Notes: generated by a model not told the origin, from the letters alone. A stretch of DNA of 64,000 bases from Labia minor (GCA_963082975.1 OY720350.1:36004660-36068659); one strand, 5' to 3'. Shown: positions 1 through 10,011, numbered from the stretch's first letter. Numbers and translations are program-made.

Positions 1-240
1 TACATATTGAGGAATTGCATGACCTCTGTGACTCTCCAGACATAGTTAGGGTTATCAAATCGAGAAGGCTATGATGGGCAGGGCAGGTGGCTAGAATGGG
101 AGAGGAAAGAATGACAAGAAAATATATTGGTGGGGAGACCGACTGGGAAACGTCCTTTTGGAAGACCAAGGACGAGGTGAGTGGACAGTGTAGGAAGGGA
201 CGTGAGAGAGATGGGGGAGGGTAGAGGTTGGATAGTTGTG
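1..240 (+). mobile_element. LINE reverse-transcriptase C-terminal tail (decayed)
   Basis: Reading frames on the plus strand give fragments such as LHDLCDSPDIVRVIKSRR, WAGQVARMGEERM and MGEGRGWIVVA, separated by stops and frameshifts. This matches the 3' end of ORF2 in arthropod LINEs, where the 'KSRRLxWAGHVxRM' and 'RPxxRWxDxVKRDLxxMGxGRxW' blocks occur. The same tail is seen in better condition at 49576-49842 on the minus strand. The element starts left of the window and is not functional. Confidence 0.75.
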
Positions 241-467
241 GCTCATTTTTTCAAATTTAATTTAATTAATGTGGTATTTTAATAAAATAAATAATATTTT
301 CCACTGTATTAAATTAATTAAGATAATTTACTTGAAATTTTATTTTTAAATTTATTTTAGTGATACAAAATAATAAATCAAAATCTTAAAAAATCAATTC
401 CTTTTAAAGAAGTAATAAATATATTATAGTTTCATATGATTAATAAATATTAAATTTTTTTTTACAG
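241..467. other. AT-rich intron end before LRR exon
   Basis: AT-rich sequence ending in a strong plus-strand 3' splice site: a long T run followed by ACAG at 464-467. No upstream coding exon of the LRR gene is visible between the LINE tail and this acceptor, so the preceding exon is probably outside the window. Confidence 0.6.
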
Positions 468-1826
468 GTATTAAAACTACGCACAATAACTCAAAATTAT
501 GTTCAAAAAAGATTAGAAGCTTTTATTAATTCAACCACCAAATCGGACTCAGAAGTGGAACAGTATATACAAATATTTGAAAAAAGATTGCCTTCAATGA
601 TTTTTGATGAAATTATACATAAAATTATTAATCTAAACCCATATTATTGTTTGGATTTAACAAGAAGTGGTTGGTTTCATTGTTTGAACAATAGAACAAA
701 AGAGTTCCGTATTTTCGTAGGAGATTATTATGAGCCAAGTCTTTTAGAAGCACTCTCCAAATGTGTGAATCTACAATTTTTGAAATTACATTACCATTCT
801 GCACAATTTGATTATAAGAAACAATTTAGGGAAATGATTAAAAATCTAAAAAATTTACGCATTTTAAGAATTTGTAATGGTTCAATGCATGAATCATTAT
901 TTATACATATTGTAACTTGCTGCCCACTTCTACAAGAGATAATTTTGGTAAATTGTCCAATTATATTTGAACGTAAAATAAAAAAATTAAAACCGCACAG
1001 GATGATGCAAAAAATTTCAATTGAGCATGCATTTTTTTTCAATAACACTTTCCATTATTTTTTGTTAGCTTTTCCAAATTTGAAAATACTTGATGTGCCC
1101 GAATTTGAAATACATGTTAAATACCTCAATAAAAATATTGAAGAAAACATTCCTAGGATTCAATCTTTAAATTTAAGAGAAATTGTTATTGATAATATAA
1201 ATAAAGAAGGGATCAATCTAATATGTAAATATTGTCCAAATTTGGAGCATGTTAATATTCGAGATTTTGGAACATTTATTGTTGATGAAAATATCCATTT
1301 TCCAAAATTAAAAACGTTTGAAATAGATTTTCAATATGGGATCAGTTATGAAATATTTCAGCGATTTCTTTTCAATTCCATGAACAATAATTTACTTATT
1401 ATTATATTAACAAATGTGCATGATATAAATATTGCAGAAATAATCAATTATTTTCCACATTTATTTACTTTATCTTTGAAGAATTGTTTTAATATTCAAT
1501 TACTTCAAACAAAGAATTCCCCTTATTTCAAAATTCAACAACTTTATCTTCAAGGTTGCGTTTGGAGAGGCAAAGATTATATACGATTTTATAAACATTG
1601 TAACTCTTTAACAAAATGTCATTTAATGGATGTTTGTGAAAATGTTTACAGAATTGTAAAAGCCATAAAAACTAGAAATTTAAAGACATTAGACACTTTT
1701 TTTCTAAGCAAATGGAACAAATTTCCATTTAAAAGAAAATATTTTAAAAAGTTTAAAAAACTTACAAACCTATATTTGCCATATGGCTATGAAATAAATC
1801 GTACAGAAAACTTAATGTCAGTTTGA
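468..1826 (+). CDS. 3' terminal exon of an F-box/FBXL-type leucine-rich-repeat protein
   Basis: One open frame of about 452 codons runs from the splice acceptor at 467/468 to the TGA at 1824-1826. The frame has no ATG near its start: the apparent start at 555 is a GTG codon inside the frame. The region upstream reads VLKLRTITQNYVQ and continues without a stop to the acceptor, so this is an internal-start last exon. The protein shows irregular leucine-rich repeats of the FBXL 'LRR_CC' kind, for example NLKNLRILRICNGSM, CCPLLQEIILVNC, FPNLKILDVPEF, LICKYCPNLEHVNIRDFG and FPHLFTLSLKNC. Such proteins usually carry an N-terminal F-box and act as substrate adaptors of SCF ubiquitin ligases. The F-box itself is not clear here and would be in the missing exon. 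Substrate unknown. LRR assignment is firm; F-box membership is inferred. Confidence 0.75.
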   Translation, partial: VLKLRTITQNYVQKRLEAFINSTTKSDSEVEQYIQIFEKRLPSMIFDEIIHKIINLNPYYCLDLTRSGWFHCLNNRTKEFRIFVGDYYEPSLLEALSKCVNLQFLKLHYHSAQFDYKKQFREMIKNLKNLRILRICNGSMHESLFIHIVTCCPLLQEIILVNCPIIFERKIKKLKPHRMMQKISIEHAFFFNNTFHYFLLAFPNLKILDVPEFEIHVKYLNKNIEENIPRIQSLNLREIVIDNINKEGINLICKYCPNLEHVNIRDFGTFIVDENIHFPKLKTFEIDFQYGISYEIFQRFLFNSMNNNLLIIILTNVHDINIAEIINYFPHLFTLSLKNCFNIQLLQTKNSPYFKIQQLYLQGCVWRGKDYIRFYKHCNSLTKCHLMDVCENVYRIVKAIKTRNLKTLDTFFLSKWNKFPFKRKYFKKFKKLTNLYLPYGYEINRTENLMSV

Positions 1827-1851
1827 TTTCTTTTTAATTTTATAATATTGA

Positions 1852-1857
1852 AATAAA
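1852..1857 (+). terminator. polyadenylation signal of the LRR gene
   Basis: AATAAA lies 26 bases after the stop codon of the LRR exon. A short 3' UTR would fit a compact arthropod gene. Confidence 0.5.
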
Positions 1858-2279
1858 TTAGTGTGATAAAAATGAATTTAAATTAAATTTTATATATATT
1901 TATATAAGAAATTTTCACGTAATCTAATGAACATACATAATATATATATAAAATATATGTATTTGTTAGTAAATATTGAAATATAAAAATGTATTATTCA
2001 ATAAAATTATATAAATATAACATTTTATTGAATTATAAATATTTAAAAAAGAATAAAATTTCAATAAGAACTAAATAAGATTATTTTAAATCTTTTTGTG
2101 ATTTGAAAAATTCCTTTTTAAAACTCTTTCATTTTGTTATAAAAACCTGTTAAAATTCAATAGCTTAGCTCTCAACAAAAATGCCTACTTTTATCTATCT
2201 TCATATCCTTCAATTCTTATTAACAATAAGTCCGAAATTCCTTATATCTATCTTTATTTAGTCTGTATATAGAAAAATA

Positions 2280-2515
2280 CCTGACTTTTGTATGTACTAT
2301 GCAAGTCGATTATATCAATGAGGTGTCCTATGATCAGTAGAACGTGTCCTATCAACCTTTACCTTGATTTTCTTGATCGGAGGCGCTACATTTTATTAAG
2401 TAGCTTCCCAATTTTGTATTTACTCCGTCTCATAGACCCCAGCTAGAGAAATTCTCTAACCAGGCCCGGAAATTAAACGCTACCCCCACCCTATGGCTCA
2501 TCCTTTTTGTCTGTA
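2280..2515 (-). repeat. degenerate tRNA-derived SINE-like repeat (copy 1)
   Basis: Shares its body with 11690-11915: on the minus strand both carry a block like 'AATTTCTCTAGCTGG', then a GGCGCTA-related block, then GGTTGATAGGAC and a block ending in the complement of 'TATATCAATGA'. The head of this copy is worn compared with the other. Confidence 0.5.
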
Positions 2516-2525
2516 TATATATATA

Positions 2526-2720
2526 GTACCGGGACCCCGAGCCTCGGCTCGGTACTTAAGTTAAACAAAAATGATTCATTATTATTGGGTTTGGCTGGTA
2601 ATATTAATACCTGGACACCGAGCTCTCGCTCGACCCTTTAAAAAATATTGATATACAATTCTTTAATTGTTTATTACAATTATTAAATGTTCTGATTAAA
2701 ATGAATTGAACTGGGGTCCT
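2526..2720. repeat. GC-hairpin repeat, related to 30825-30990
   Basis: Starts with a short GC-rich hairpin (CCGAGC-CTCG-GCTCGG at 2538-2553) and a second worn hairpin near 2618-2632, then AT-rich sequence with 'AATATTGATATACAATTC'. The latter recurs in inverse orientation at 30885-30920 next to a 'GAGGACCCC' block, so it is an interspersed repeat of unknown class. Confidence 0.4.
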
Positions 2721-3178
2721 CAATAATACAAACAAACAATTTTAGCTAACATAATAAGATTAATCCAAGTAATATCGTCTATTTCTATTCGACAATATTT
2801 TCAGTTATGAAATGAACAGTCAGTAGAGAGTAAAAAAATTGTAATTGAAGGCCGCCGTTTTTTAAAATAATTAAATTATTTTATAGATTATAAAATAAAA
2901 ATTATTGTATTAACATTAAAAATATTTAAATAAAAAATAATAGTTTGATTTAATAAACTAAAATATTATAAACATTTTTAATGGGAATTTCTCAGGGAGA
3001 TAGGGAGTCCAATTTATTTACCCATCCATGTTGCATAAGGCATCTTAATTTCTTAACACTCCGTTTTTTAAAATTTAAAATAGATACTATCTCTGATGTG
3101 AATTTCAAAAAAATCGTTAAAGCGGTTTTTGAGAACCCATTTACATATATACAAACAAATATATTACTATCAAATTTA

Positions 3179-3214
3179 TCAGGGATATAATCACGTATTT
3201 TTGTGAGATTGTTT
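3179..3214. repeat. Penelope-like terminal fragment (shared with 6710-6751)
   Basis: About 38 bases around 'ATCAGGGATATAATCACG' and 'TTTTTGTGAGATTG' are nearly identical to 6710-6751, where they lead into a hammerhead-like hairpin. Here the match stops before the hairpin. Confidence 0.4.
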
Positions 3215-3230
3215 TCAAATATATATATAT

Positions 3231-3560
3231 ACTAGCTGCTCCGAGCGCCTTCGGCGCTCTCCACACCTAGACGGGGGCTCCGCCCCCTGTACCCCCCGAG
3301 TGGTACATAGTATTTGGTTAAGAGTAGTAAAAGGTTTTCATCCATTTTGTTTCAATCAGTATATTACATAAAACATTCATTTCTTTTTGTGTTCTTATTT
3401 AAAATATATTTTAATTTAATCACTAAATTAATTGTATATATTATTATTGTATATGTTATATCTATCTATCTCTGTGACTCTAAAGAACTCGAAAGTTCTT
3501 GGCCGCAGGAACCACATTTCTCCAAGTGTCCCTATCCTGAGCCCTTGTCCCATCTCTCTT
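3231..3560 (-). mobile_element. LINE 3' end with two GC hairpins
   Basis: Minus-strand orientation. 3464-3525 is the complement of the ORF2 tail (WRNVVxAAKNF-like), followed by a 3' UTR. The element ends at 3231-3300 in two hairpins: GAGCGCC-TTC-GGCGCTC and GGGGGC-TCC-GCCCCC, then an AT dinucleotide tail. Other copies of this end lie at 17167, 18139 and 20315. 3' hairpins plus a simple-sequence tail are typical of LINE ends recognised by their own reverse transcriptase. Confidence 0.65.
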
Positions 3561-4290
3561 ACGTTATATATAATTTAATATTATTTTTTATTAATATCAT
3601 ATCAAAAAAGAGAATTTATTAAAAATTAAAAATAAAAAAAGAAGCCTATTAATAAAAAAATATAATTGAATACAATAATTTTGATTTAAAACAAATTTTA
3701 ATTTTAAAAAAATACTCAATATAAAAAAGACATAAATTTAAAACATCTCGTTTATATCATTTGTCTAAAAAACATATTTTAATTAACCAAGAAATCATTT
3801 TTGCACTTAAAATATATTTGTAATAATAATTGATACAAAATCAAAAATAATATAATTTAGTTATTTTAATTTACGTTTTGAAAATAATTTTGTATTCATA
3901 AAACATTAAAAATAATTTATTCTGTTTTTTTAACCTTTCACTTTCAAATAGAAAAGAAGAAATATTCAAATATATAGAAAGAATAAATAAAAATTAAGTT
4001 ATATATGATCTAAATATTTTATTAAATAAATTAAAATAAGAACTTTTAGAATAAATTATTTAATTGAATTGATAACGGAATTTTGTAAATTAAACCACAT
4101 ATTGATATTTGTAATTGTAAATTTATTAAAAAAATACAAAAATATACACAACGTTTCGATTGCAGAAGTAGCAAATATCAATATGTGGTTTAATTTACAA
4201 AATTCCGTTATAAATAAAAACAACCACCAAAGCTTTCATAATTTAATATAATTGAATTGATATTTGAATATTAGAATTTAAAATAAAAAG
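3561..4290. repeat. AT-rich repeat body following the LINE 3' end
   Basis: Sequence such as 'AAACATCTCGTTTATATC' and 'CATTTTTGCACTTAAAATAT' recurs at 17880-18138 and 20780-21310 in the same orientation, and in part at 62880-63060 inverted. It regularly follows the LINE tail, so it may be part of the same element or a composite unit amplified together. Confidence 0.55.
4073..4210. repeat. 39-bp perfect inverted repeat (small fold-back insertion)
   Basis: Arms 4073-4111 and 4172-4210 are exact inverse copies over 39 bases, beginning TAACGGAATTTTGTAAATT, with a 60-base loop. The related repeat bodies at 21290-21310 and, inverted, at about 62960 read through without the palindrome, so they act as empty sites. 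The insertion is flanked by a repeated 'AATTGAATTGATA'. Confidence 0.7.
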
Positions 4291-4379
4291 TGAAATATTA
4301 CAATAATTTTTAAATTCTGAGCAAATGTCAAATTATCGCCACCAGCGCCTCTATGATCTAGTATGGTAACTAAACTATT

Positions 4380-4565
4380 TTTAATTAATTAGCACCCCTG
4401 GACACACCCTAGCAATTAGCGGTTTTATAAAAGAAGTCTGACATGCCCTGAGATCTACTGAATATGCATAAAAAATTTCATAAGAATCGGTCCAGCCGTT
4501 TCGGAGGAGTATCATTTCAAAGTTTTGTGACACGAGAATTTTATATATAAGACAAGAAGACAAGA
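4380..4565 (+). repeat. RTE-like LINE/SINE 3' end
   Basis: Contains 'AATCGGTCCAGCCGTTTCGG' followed by 'GTGACACGAGAATTTTATAT'. This pair is familiar from the 3' ends of RTE-type elements in arthropod genomes. No coding sequence is attached. Confidence 0.5.
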
Positions 4566-5770
4566 TATATATGTACAATTTTAGCTAGCATAATAAGATA
4601 AGATATATATATATATATATATATATTATTTGATATATTAATATTATAATATATATACATGCTATTTATAAGGTTCATTCTCTAATTGATTTTTTTTTTA
4701 ATTTCTATCTTTAGAGAATATTTTTATAATTTTATGATAAATTCAAAGTAAGTATATAAAAAAATCTACTCAGTGATTCTTTTTTGAATAATTAATAAAA
4801 AAAATTATAATTAAATAAAACTATATAATCTTTTTTTTAGAAAAAAATTCAGTATAAATAATAGTTAATTTATTAACGCTAAAATGTATAATATAAAATT
4901 GATTTAAACAGTAATACATTTTTCATAATGATAAATTTGTTGATATCACAAAATAAATATCTTTAGATTAAATTTTGAAGTGTATCCAAATTAAACTTCC
5001 CATTATACATATATATAGTAATATTTGGTGTTGAAACATTAACCGCTACTTCTTACATAAAAAAAGCTTTGTTAATTTCATTTTATAGTCAATTAAAATG
5101 GCATTGTCATTAATCTTAAAGAATTTTTAATTAAAATAATTACATAAGTAAATCATTCAGTGACATTTTAATTAATTATAAAGACTAGTAACTTTGTAAG
5201 TATATTTTAGGCGGATTTATAGAAGTTATTCTCTTTCAATATTAAAAGAAAAATGTTTAGTTTTAAGATAAATGTTAAGTGAACAATTTTTGAATCCTAA
5301 TTGGGCAGATGAATACGCATAAAAAATAATTTGATAATTAAAATTAAAAATAAAGAAACTTTTTTAAGAATAATTAATTAAATTTATATTTATGTTATTT
5401 CAATATGATTATTAATTAATTATTATTAATTTAGAGTTAAAAACTAGAAATTACGTTGCTAGGGATTAGGAAATATAGAAAAATAAGATAATAAGTAATA
5501 ATTTCGATGTGTGTCGGGATAAACAAGAAAGAAACAAAGATTATAAGATTACATGATAGTTTAAGTATTCGCCACAAGGGGTCAGAAAAATGAATACACT
5601 ATTCTTGATTTTTACACTCCGATAATACAAATATTGGTTTTCAGAACATATTTTACTAAAAACTCAACCCATATCGATTCATAATCCCCGTGTTCGTCTG
5701 ATTTAGCACCATATTTGTTCTAACAACCCTAAACTTAAATTTTAAGAATAAAAATAAATTACATTTTTAA

Positions 5771-6135
5771 TATATCGCCAAAGATAGTATTGCGATAGTA
5801 TTGCGATCACCTACCTACCATGCTTTCATTTTTTTTCCTCTAAAGTTACCATAAAAATAAAAATATATTTGATAGTTTTTCAGATGTTTAAAAATTATAT
5901 AAAACTGCTATATATAGAATTTCAGCTTGATTGAATTGCTGAAAGTACCGGAATTAATTTTTTAACTCGTTGACTGGCAATCACATGACGTGGTGCCATT
6001 AACAAAGAGACAAACATTAATAAATATTATTTATTAATTTTAATTTATAATTTAATTAATTAAATTTAATTTAAATATAATATATGTCAAATCCAATTCA
6101 AATTTGCGAGATAGTCGAGTGGAGAGACACTCTAG
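5771..6135 (+). mobile_element. Family B rolling-circle-like element, internally deleted (B1)
   Basis: Starts with a worn 'GATAGTATTGCGAT' block and ends with GCGAGATAGTCGAGTGG and a short GAGTG/CACTC hairpin (here with two extra bases) followed by CTAG. Compared with the fuller copy at 10012-10620, the simple-sequence tract and about 180 bases around it are missing. Confidence 0.65.
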
Positions 6136-6274
6136 ATTTTTCTATATAATAAATAAAAAAAATATTAATTAAAAAAATAAGATCTTTATAAATAACAATT
6201 TAAAATATTAAGTTAAAGAAAAATGAAATTGAGATGAATTAATTTAATTTAATTTTGTTCCTTTTCTCATTTAC

Positions 6275-6589
6275 CTTTGAATCACTTCCAAAATAAATGG
6301 GAACAAATGCAATCCAAATGACACAGGTAGTATACATTGCAAAACCGATAAATTTAGCTTCATTAAAATTTTCAGGAACGTTTCGTGTTTTAAGCGCGTA
6401 AAGTGTACAAAGGGCAATTAATAAAAAATCGAACGCAAGTGGAGTGACCACCCCAAGTGGTGTCGTGTTGCAGGCGAGAACTACACGGTCCAATTGTGGA
6501 AAGAGATGTGCTGGACCAGCTGGTTCGAGGAAGAGCATGGCACCAGCGACCCCAGCCTCCAGACTTATCAACAAACTAGTGATCACCAC
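6275..6589 (-). CDS. mGluR-family exon: TM4 to TM6
   Basis: 315 bases, phase 0 at both ends: acceptor TTTTTTTCAG at its upstream edge (6590) and donor AAG|GTAAAT at 6274. Encodes TM4 (VVITSLLISLEAGVAG), the second extracellular loop with the conserved cysteine in ACNTTPLGVVTPL (partner of the TM3 cysteine), TM5, the third intracellular loop ALKTRNVPENFNEAKF and TM6 ending FVPIYFGSDSK. The third loop is the strongly conserved G-protein contact of mGluRs and is intact. The next exon should encode TM7 but is not found in the remaining 6.2 kb, so it probably lies left of the window. Confidence 0.93.
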
Positions 6590-6620
6590 CTGAAAAAAAG
6601 GAATAAATAAATTAAAACAA

Positions 6621-6662
<42 letters not shown>

Positions 6663-7401
6663 ATATATATGTTGGTTTAGGTTTTCGCGAATGTTATTAT
6701 TATTATCAGATTTATCAGGGATATAATCACGTATTTTTGTGAGATTGTTTTCTCGACGTTTCGGCACCCATTTTGGCGCCATTTTCAAGAGATTATTTAG
6801 GTGGGAGTATTTTTGGGATTCTGGGTCTTAGTCTGTGTGACCAAGGGTTAATATCGGGATTTTGGGTTGATAGGTTGGGTGGTTTTGTACTCACTGCGTT
6901 GCTGTAGAGCTCCGAAGAATCTTGGGCAATTCTGAGACCGGTACACGTGCGCACTGGACTACAGCCCGAGGCCAACTGAGGATTGCCCAGGATTCTTCGG
7001 AGCTCTACTCCCTGAAGTAGAAATCTTTTCTATTGGGATCATAGAGAAGAGACTACTCGTTAAACCCGTCAAAATCTAATCTTTCTAATTATTACTATAT
7101 ATTTTTACTATTTTTTTTAATTTTTTCTATTATTAATTATTATTTTTTAGAAAAAATAATTATTTTCTACTTAAAAATTATGTTATAATTGTTTATTGTC
7201 TATTCTATTTTTCAATCTTTTTGTCGATTAATCTACTTATTTAATATCTTTTCAGGATATACTTTAACTTTACCTCTTGATTTCTCAATTATCTATTACT
7301 AATTAATATATTTTATCTTTAAACATTCTAGGATAAAGGAATAAAGTACAAATAACGTTTAGGCATAAATGATATAATAATAAAGTAAGATAACAATTTA
7401 C
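6590..7401 (-). other. mGluR intron (TM3/TM4 junction)
   Basis: 812 bases, the shortest intron. Holds a TA dinucleotide tract (about 6626-6656) and a Penelope-like fragment with a hammerhead-like motif and a long hairpin (6710-7030). The rest is AT-rich with nothing else seen. Confidence 0.8.
6710..7030 (-). mobile_element. Penelope-like element terminal fragment
   Basis: On the minus strand 6751-6792 reads CTTGAAAATGGCGCC...GGGTGCCGAAACGTCGAG: a GGCGCC/GGTGCC hairpin followed by GAAAC. This resembles the hammerhead-ribozyme core found in Penelope-like retroelement terminal repeats, but the expected CUGAUGA box is degenerate. Next to it, 6904-6930 and 6982-7008 form a 27-base inverted repeat (26 of 27 match) around GTAGAGCTCCGAAGAATC. 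No reverse transcriptase is present. Confidence 0.5.
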
Positions 7402-7790
7402 CTGAGATGTAGCAGACATAAATCTTGGTTTGCGTGTTGGAAATCGTTTTTTGCTGCCCGCCAAAATTCTTGCAATTCGATTGGTTTTTGTTAAAAGTGA
7501 TGCATAAATCATCGCAAAACTTAGTCCGGGTAGAAGACGACTCAATGAGCAACTGAGTCTGGATGGTCGAGCCAGAATAGGAAAAGTAGCAGCATGGGAT
7601 AACATCATCCCAGCTAGAATGAGATAACTTAACTCGCGAGTGGAAGACTTAACGACGGGAGTGTTGTTGTATCGTACAAACACAGCACCGGCGAATGCAG
7701 TGGAAACAAATCCCAAGCAAGAGAAGGCGATTGCCACGATTGCTTGAGTATCCGTCCATTGGACGAACTCTTCAGGAATCGCATAACATC
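7402..7790 (-). CDS. mGluR-family exon: end of cysteine-rich domain, TM1 to TM3
   Basis: 389 bases, entering with two bases (completing Gly) and leaving in phase 0 with CAG|GTAAAT. Begins CYAIPEEFVQW, giving the ninth cysteine of the cysteine-rich domain. Then TM1 (AIVAIAFSCLGFVSTAFAG), loop FVRYNNTPVVKSSTRELS, TM2 (YLILAGMMLSHAATFPIL), the TM3 cysteine in RLSCSLSRLLPG, TM3, and the second intracellular loop LLTKTNRIARILAGSKKR followed by TRKPRFMSA. The PVVKSS and RIARILAGSKK blocks are hallmarks of mGluRs. No lesion seen. Confidence 0.95.
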
Positions 7791-7992
7791 CTATAACAAC
7801 AAACATTCAAATGATCTTATTTTAATTAAAAATACCTGGGAATGAGTATTTTAAAAAATATTTAATATATATTTATAATATTATTATTATCTTAATTTTT
7901 AATTATATTATTATCTTAATTTTTTATTACAATTATTAAATAAATTTCCAAAAATAGATACAATGGAAGATCAAATTCTTACCCTCGAAATA

Positions 7993-8888
7993 TACACCCT
8001 CCATTCCAAAAGAAATCGAACTTTTTAAAAAAACAAAAAAAACCAATGTACATTTTGGAACAAATCATTTTTATTAATCAATGTATTCCCCTTCTCTGCA
8101 TCGATACACAAATTGTCAAACGACTTCTCCATGTCCTTTATTGGAATGGTCTTTAGGACGTCGGTAGTCGCCTTCTCAATGGCTTCAATCGATCCATGCC
8201 ACTTTCCTTTCATCGCCAAATACAGTTTAGGGAACAGATAGAAGTCGCACGGAGCCAGATCTGGTGAATAGGGCGAATGATGCAAAGGAATAACGTGATT
8301 TTTGACCAAAAATTCAGTTACAAATCGCGAACGATGTGATGGTGCATTATCGTGCAAAAGAGTCCAACTGCCGATTTCTCGATATTCTGGCCCAATACGA
8401 CGAATTCTTGTCAGCAAACGCTTCATGACGCCCAAGTAAAACTTTCCAGTGACTGTTTGGCCGGGTGAAACAAATTCTTTGTGGATAATTCCTTTTGAAT
8501 CGTAAAAATCCGGTTCTGGGACTGCCTGATCTTTCGTCATCATCCAGCGTCTCTCTACCCGATTTGAATAGCCCGAACCACTCGTAAACTTGCGTACGGG
8601 ATAGGCAATCATCACTATATGCATTTTCTAGCATTTGGTGCGTTTCAGTAAAAGTTTTACCAAGTTTAACACAAAATCAATTGCAGCTCTTTGTTTGAAA
8701 CTCATTTTCCAATCGATGTATAAAACACACTGACATTTGAAACGCAATAACTTTTGTTGTATGCATCCAAATGTCATGAAATTTATACCAGTTGTCAATG
8801 AGGGACTAAGCCATCTTCGGGTAAAATATTACAACTAATGGCATTAGTGGTACTATTTTTTTAAAAAGTTCAGTTTCTTTTGGAGGGT
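7993..8888 (-). mobile_element. mariner transposon, internally deleted
   Basis: About 0.9 kb instead of the usual 1.3 kb. Terminal inverted repeats start ACCCTCC and share AAAAGAAA...GAACTTTTTAAAAAA at both ends, with TA-rich flanks. The left repeat has a small insertion. The element carries a broken transposase on the minus strand (8025-8634). Confidence 0.85.
8025..8634 (-). pseudogene. mariner transposase remnant (D34D)
   Basis: Two overlapping frames are needed. One gives an N-terminal helix-turn-helix piece (SRTQVYEWFGLFKSGRE, DDERSGSPRT). The other runs from SKGIIHKEFVSPGQTVTGK through HDNAPSHRSRF to SPYSPDLAPCDFYLFPKL and the C-terminus. The last two catalytic aspartates (HDN and PCD) are 34 residues apart, as in true mariners. 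The segment with the first catalytic aspartate is deleted and the frames shift, so it cannot be active. Confidence 0.85.
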
Positions 8889-9370
8889 ATATATATATAT
8901 TATATATATATAGGGGATGCTGTTAAGTTTAAAATATAAATATTTAATTTTTCAAATTTTTAGAAAGCATATAGTTTTAAATATATCTTCTAATCTTTCA
9001 AAAACTGTTTTTCAAGGATCCTAAACCCTTTGAGTACTAAATAGATATTGGAATTAAGATAGTTTGTATAATATGAATATTATAGTTCATACTATTACAT
9101 TATAACTTGGTATTTCATTATCTTTTAAAATCACTGATTATAAATAAATTTTACTACCACTAATTCTAAATACCAAATTAATTGAATAATTGACATTAAT
9201 TAACTAAAAATTAATAAATTCTAAGATAATTATATACTTTATGAATTAAATGTTATACATTTAATTATAATAATAACAATTAATTATGAAAATGCATTTA
9301 AACTTTAGTTTCTATTTAGTTCGTTTAAATCATTATTTAAAAAAAACTTTATATTATTATATATTTATAT

Positions 9371-9755
9371 CAATGATTCCCAAAGTGGTCTATATCGACT
9401 TCCAGGGGTCTACATCACCGAAAAAAAAATTTGGGGGTTCATGAAATGAAAATGCGGGTCCACGATAGTGGATCTCAACATATACTGATAGTACCTATTA
9501 CATTATACAATCTTATAATTCTTATATTTTTTATAGTACCTATAAAGTAAAATATTTATTATATATGTCTATAAAATTGTGTAAGCTATAGGATGTAGGT
9601 ATTCGTTTTGTTGTCGCAATACATTTTGAACTTGTAAAAAACTTCACATAATCATATACCAGTATCATCTTGTTACAAGCGCAGGTGCAGTAAAATCTTA
9701 TTCGTTGAAAATTCTTGGTCAGGCCGGAAACTTTTCACCCCATCCTCGTATATAC
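9371..9755. mobile_element. hAT-like end with mariner remnant (composite)
   Basis: Starts CAATGATTCCCAAAG, a hAT-type end, with 'AGGGGTCTACATCACCG'. The following 230 bases match, inverted, 47835-48040, and the piece ends in a mariner terminal repeat (CTTGGTCAGGCCGGAAACTT to CATCCTCGTA at 9714-9752). It is a deletion relic of the same hAT-plus-mariner composite seen at 45927-48065. Confidence 0.6.
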
Positions 9756-10011
9756 ATATCAAATAACATGAATTTTTATCATTGTTATTAAGTTTTATAT
9801 TTTTAGATAATTTTTATTTACATAACATATTAATATTTTTCATCTACTTCAATTAATTTAGTACATTTTCGTACATAAATCTTGATAAATATAATATATT
9901 ATATTTTAAAATATTTCTATATATGTAATTATTATATGATTTCCAAAGTCAGATTAATAATCTACTTTCAAATTGTTTTTTATTTATGTAAATTAATAAC
10001 TTTAATTAAAA

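Larger units (their letters stand above)
1858..6274. other. repeat-rich stretch between LRR exon and mGluR TM exon
   Basis: No host exon was recognised on either strand. In particular the expected next mGluR exon (TM7, with the usual LSASV...PKxYII block) was not found on the minus strand. Contents in order: a decayed SINE (2280-2515), a GC-hairpin repeat (2526-2720), a Penelope-like scrap (3179-3214), a LINE 3' end (3231-3560) followed by a repeat body to about 4290, a palindromic insertion (4073-4210), an RTE-like 3' end (4380-4565) and a family-B rolling-circle element (5771-6135). The rest is AT-rich sequence in which nothing was seen. Confidence 0.6.

Noticed and set aside
555..557. Translation start of the LRR protein at 555
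   Set aside because: The codon is GTG and the frame is open upstream to a good splice acceptor, so this is not a start.
1858..6274. Search for the receptor TM7 exon on the minus strand
   Set aside because: No stretch with the expected TM7 signature was found; it is likely outside the window rather than lost, but this cannot be shown here.
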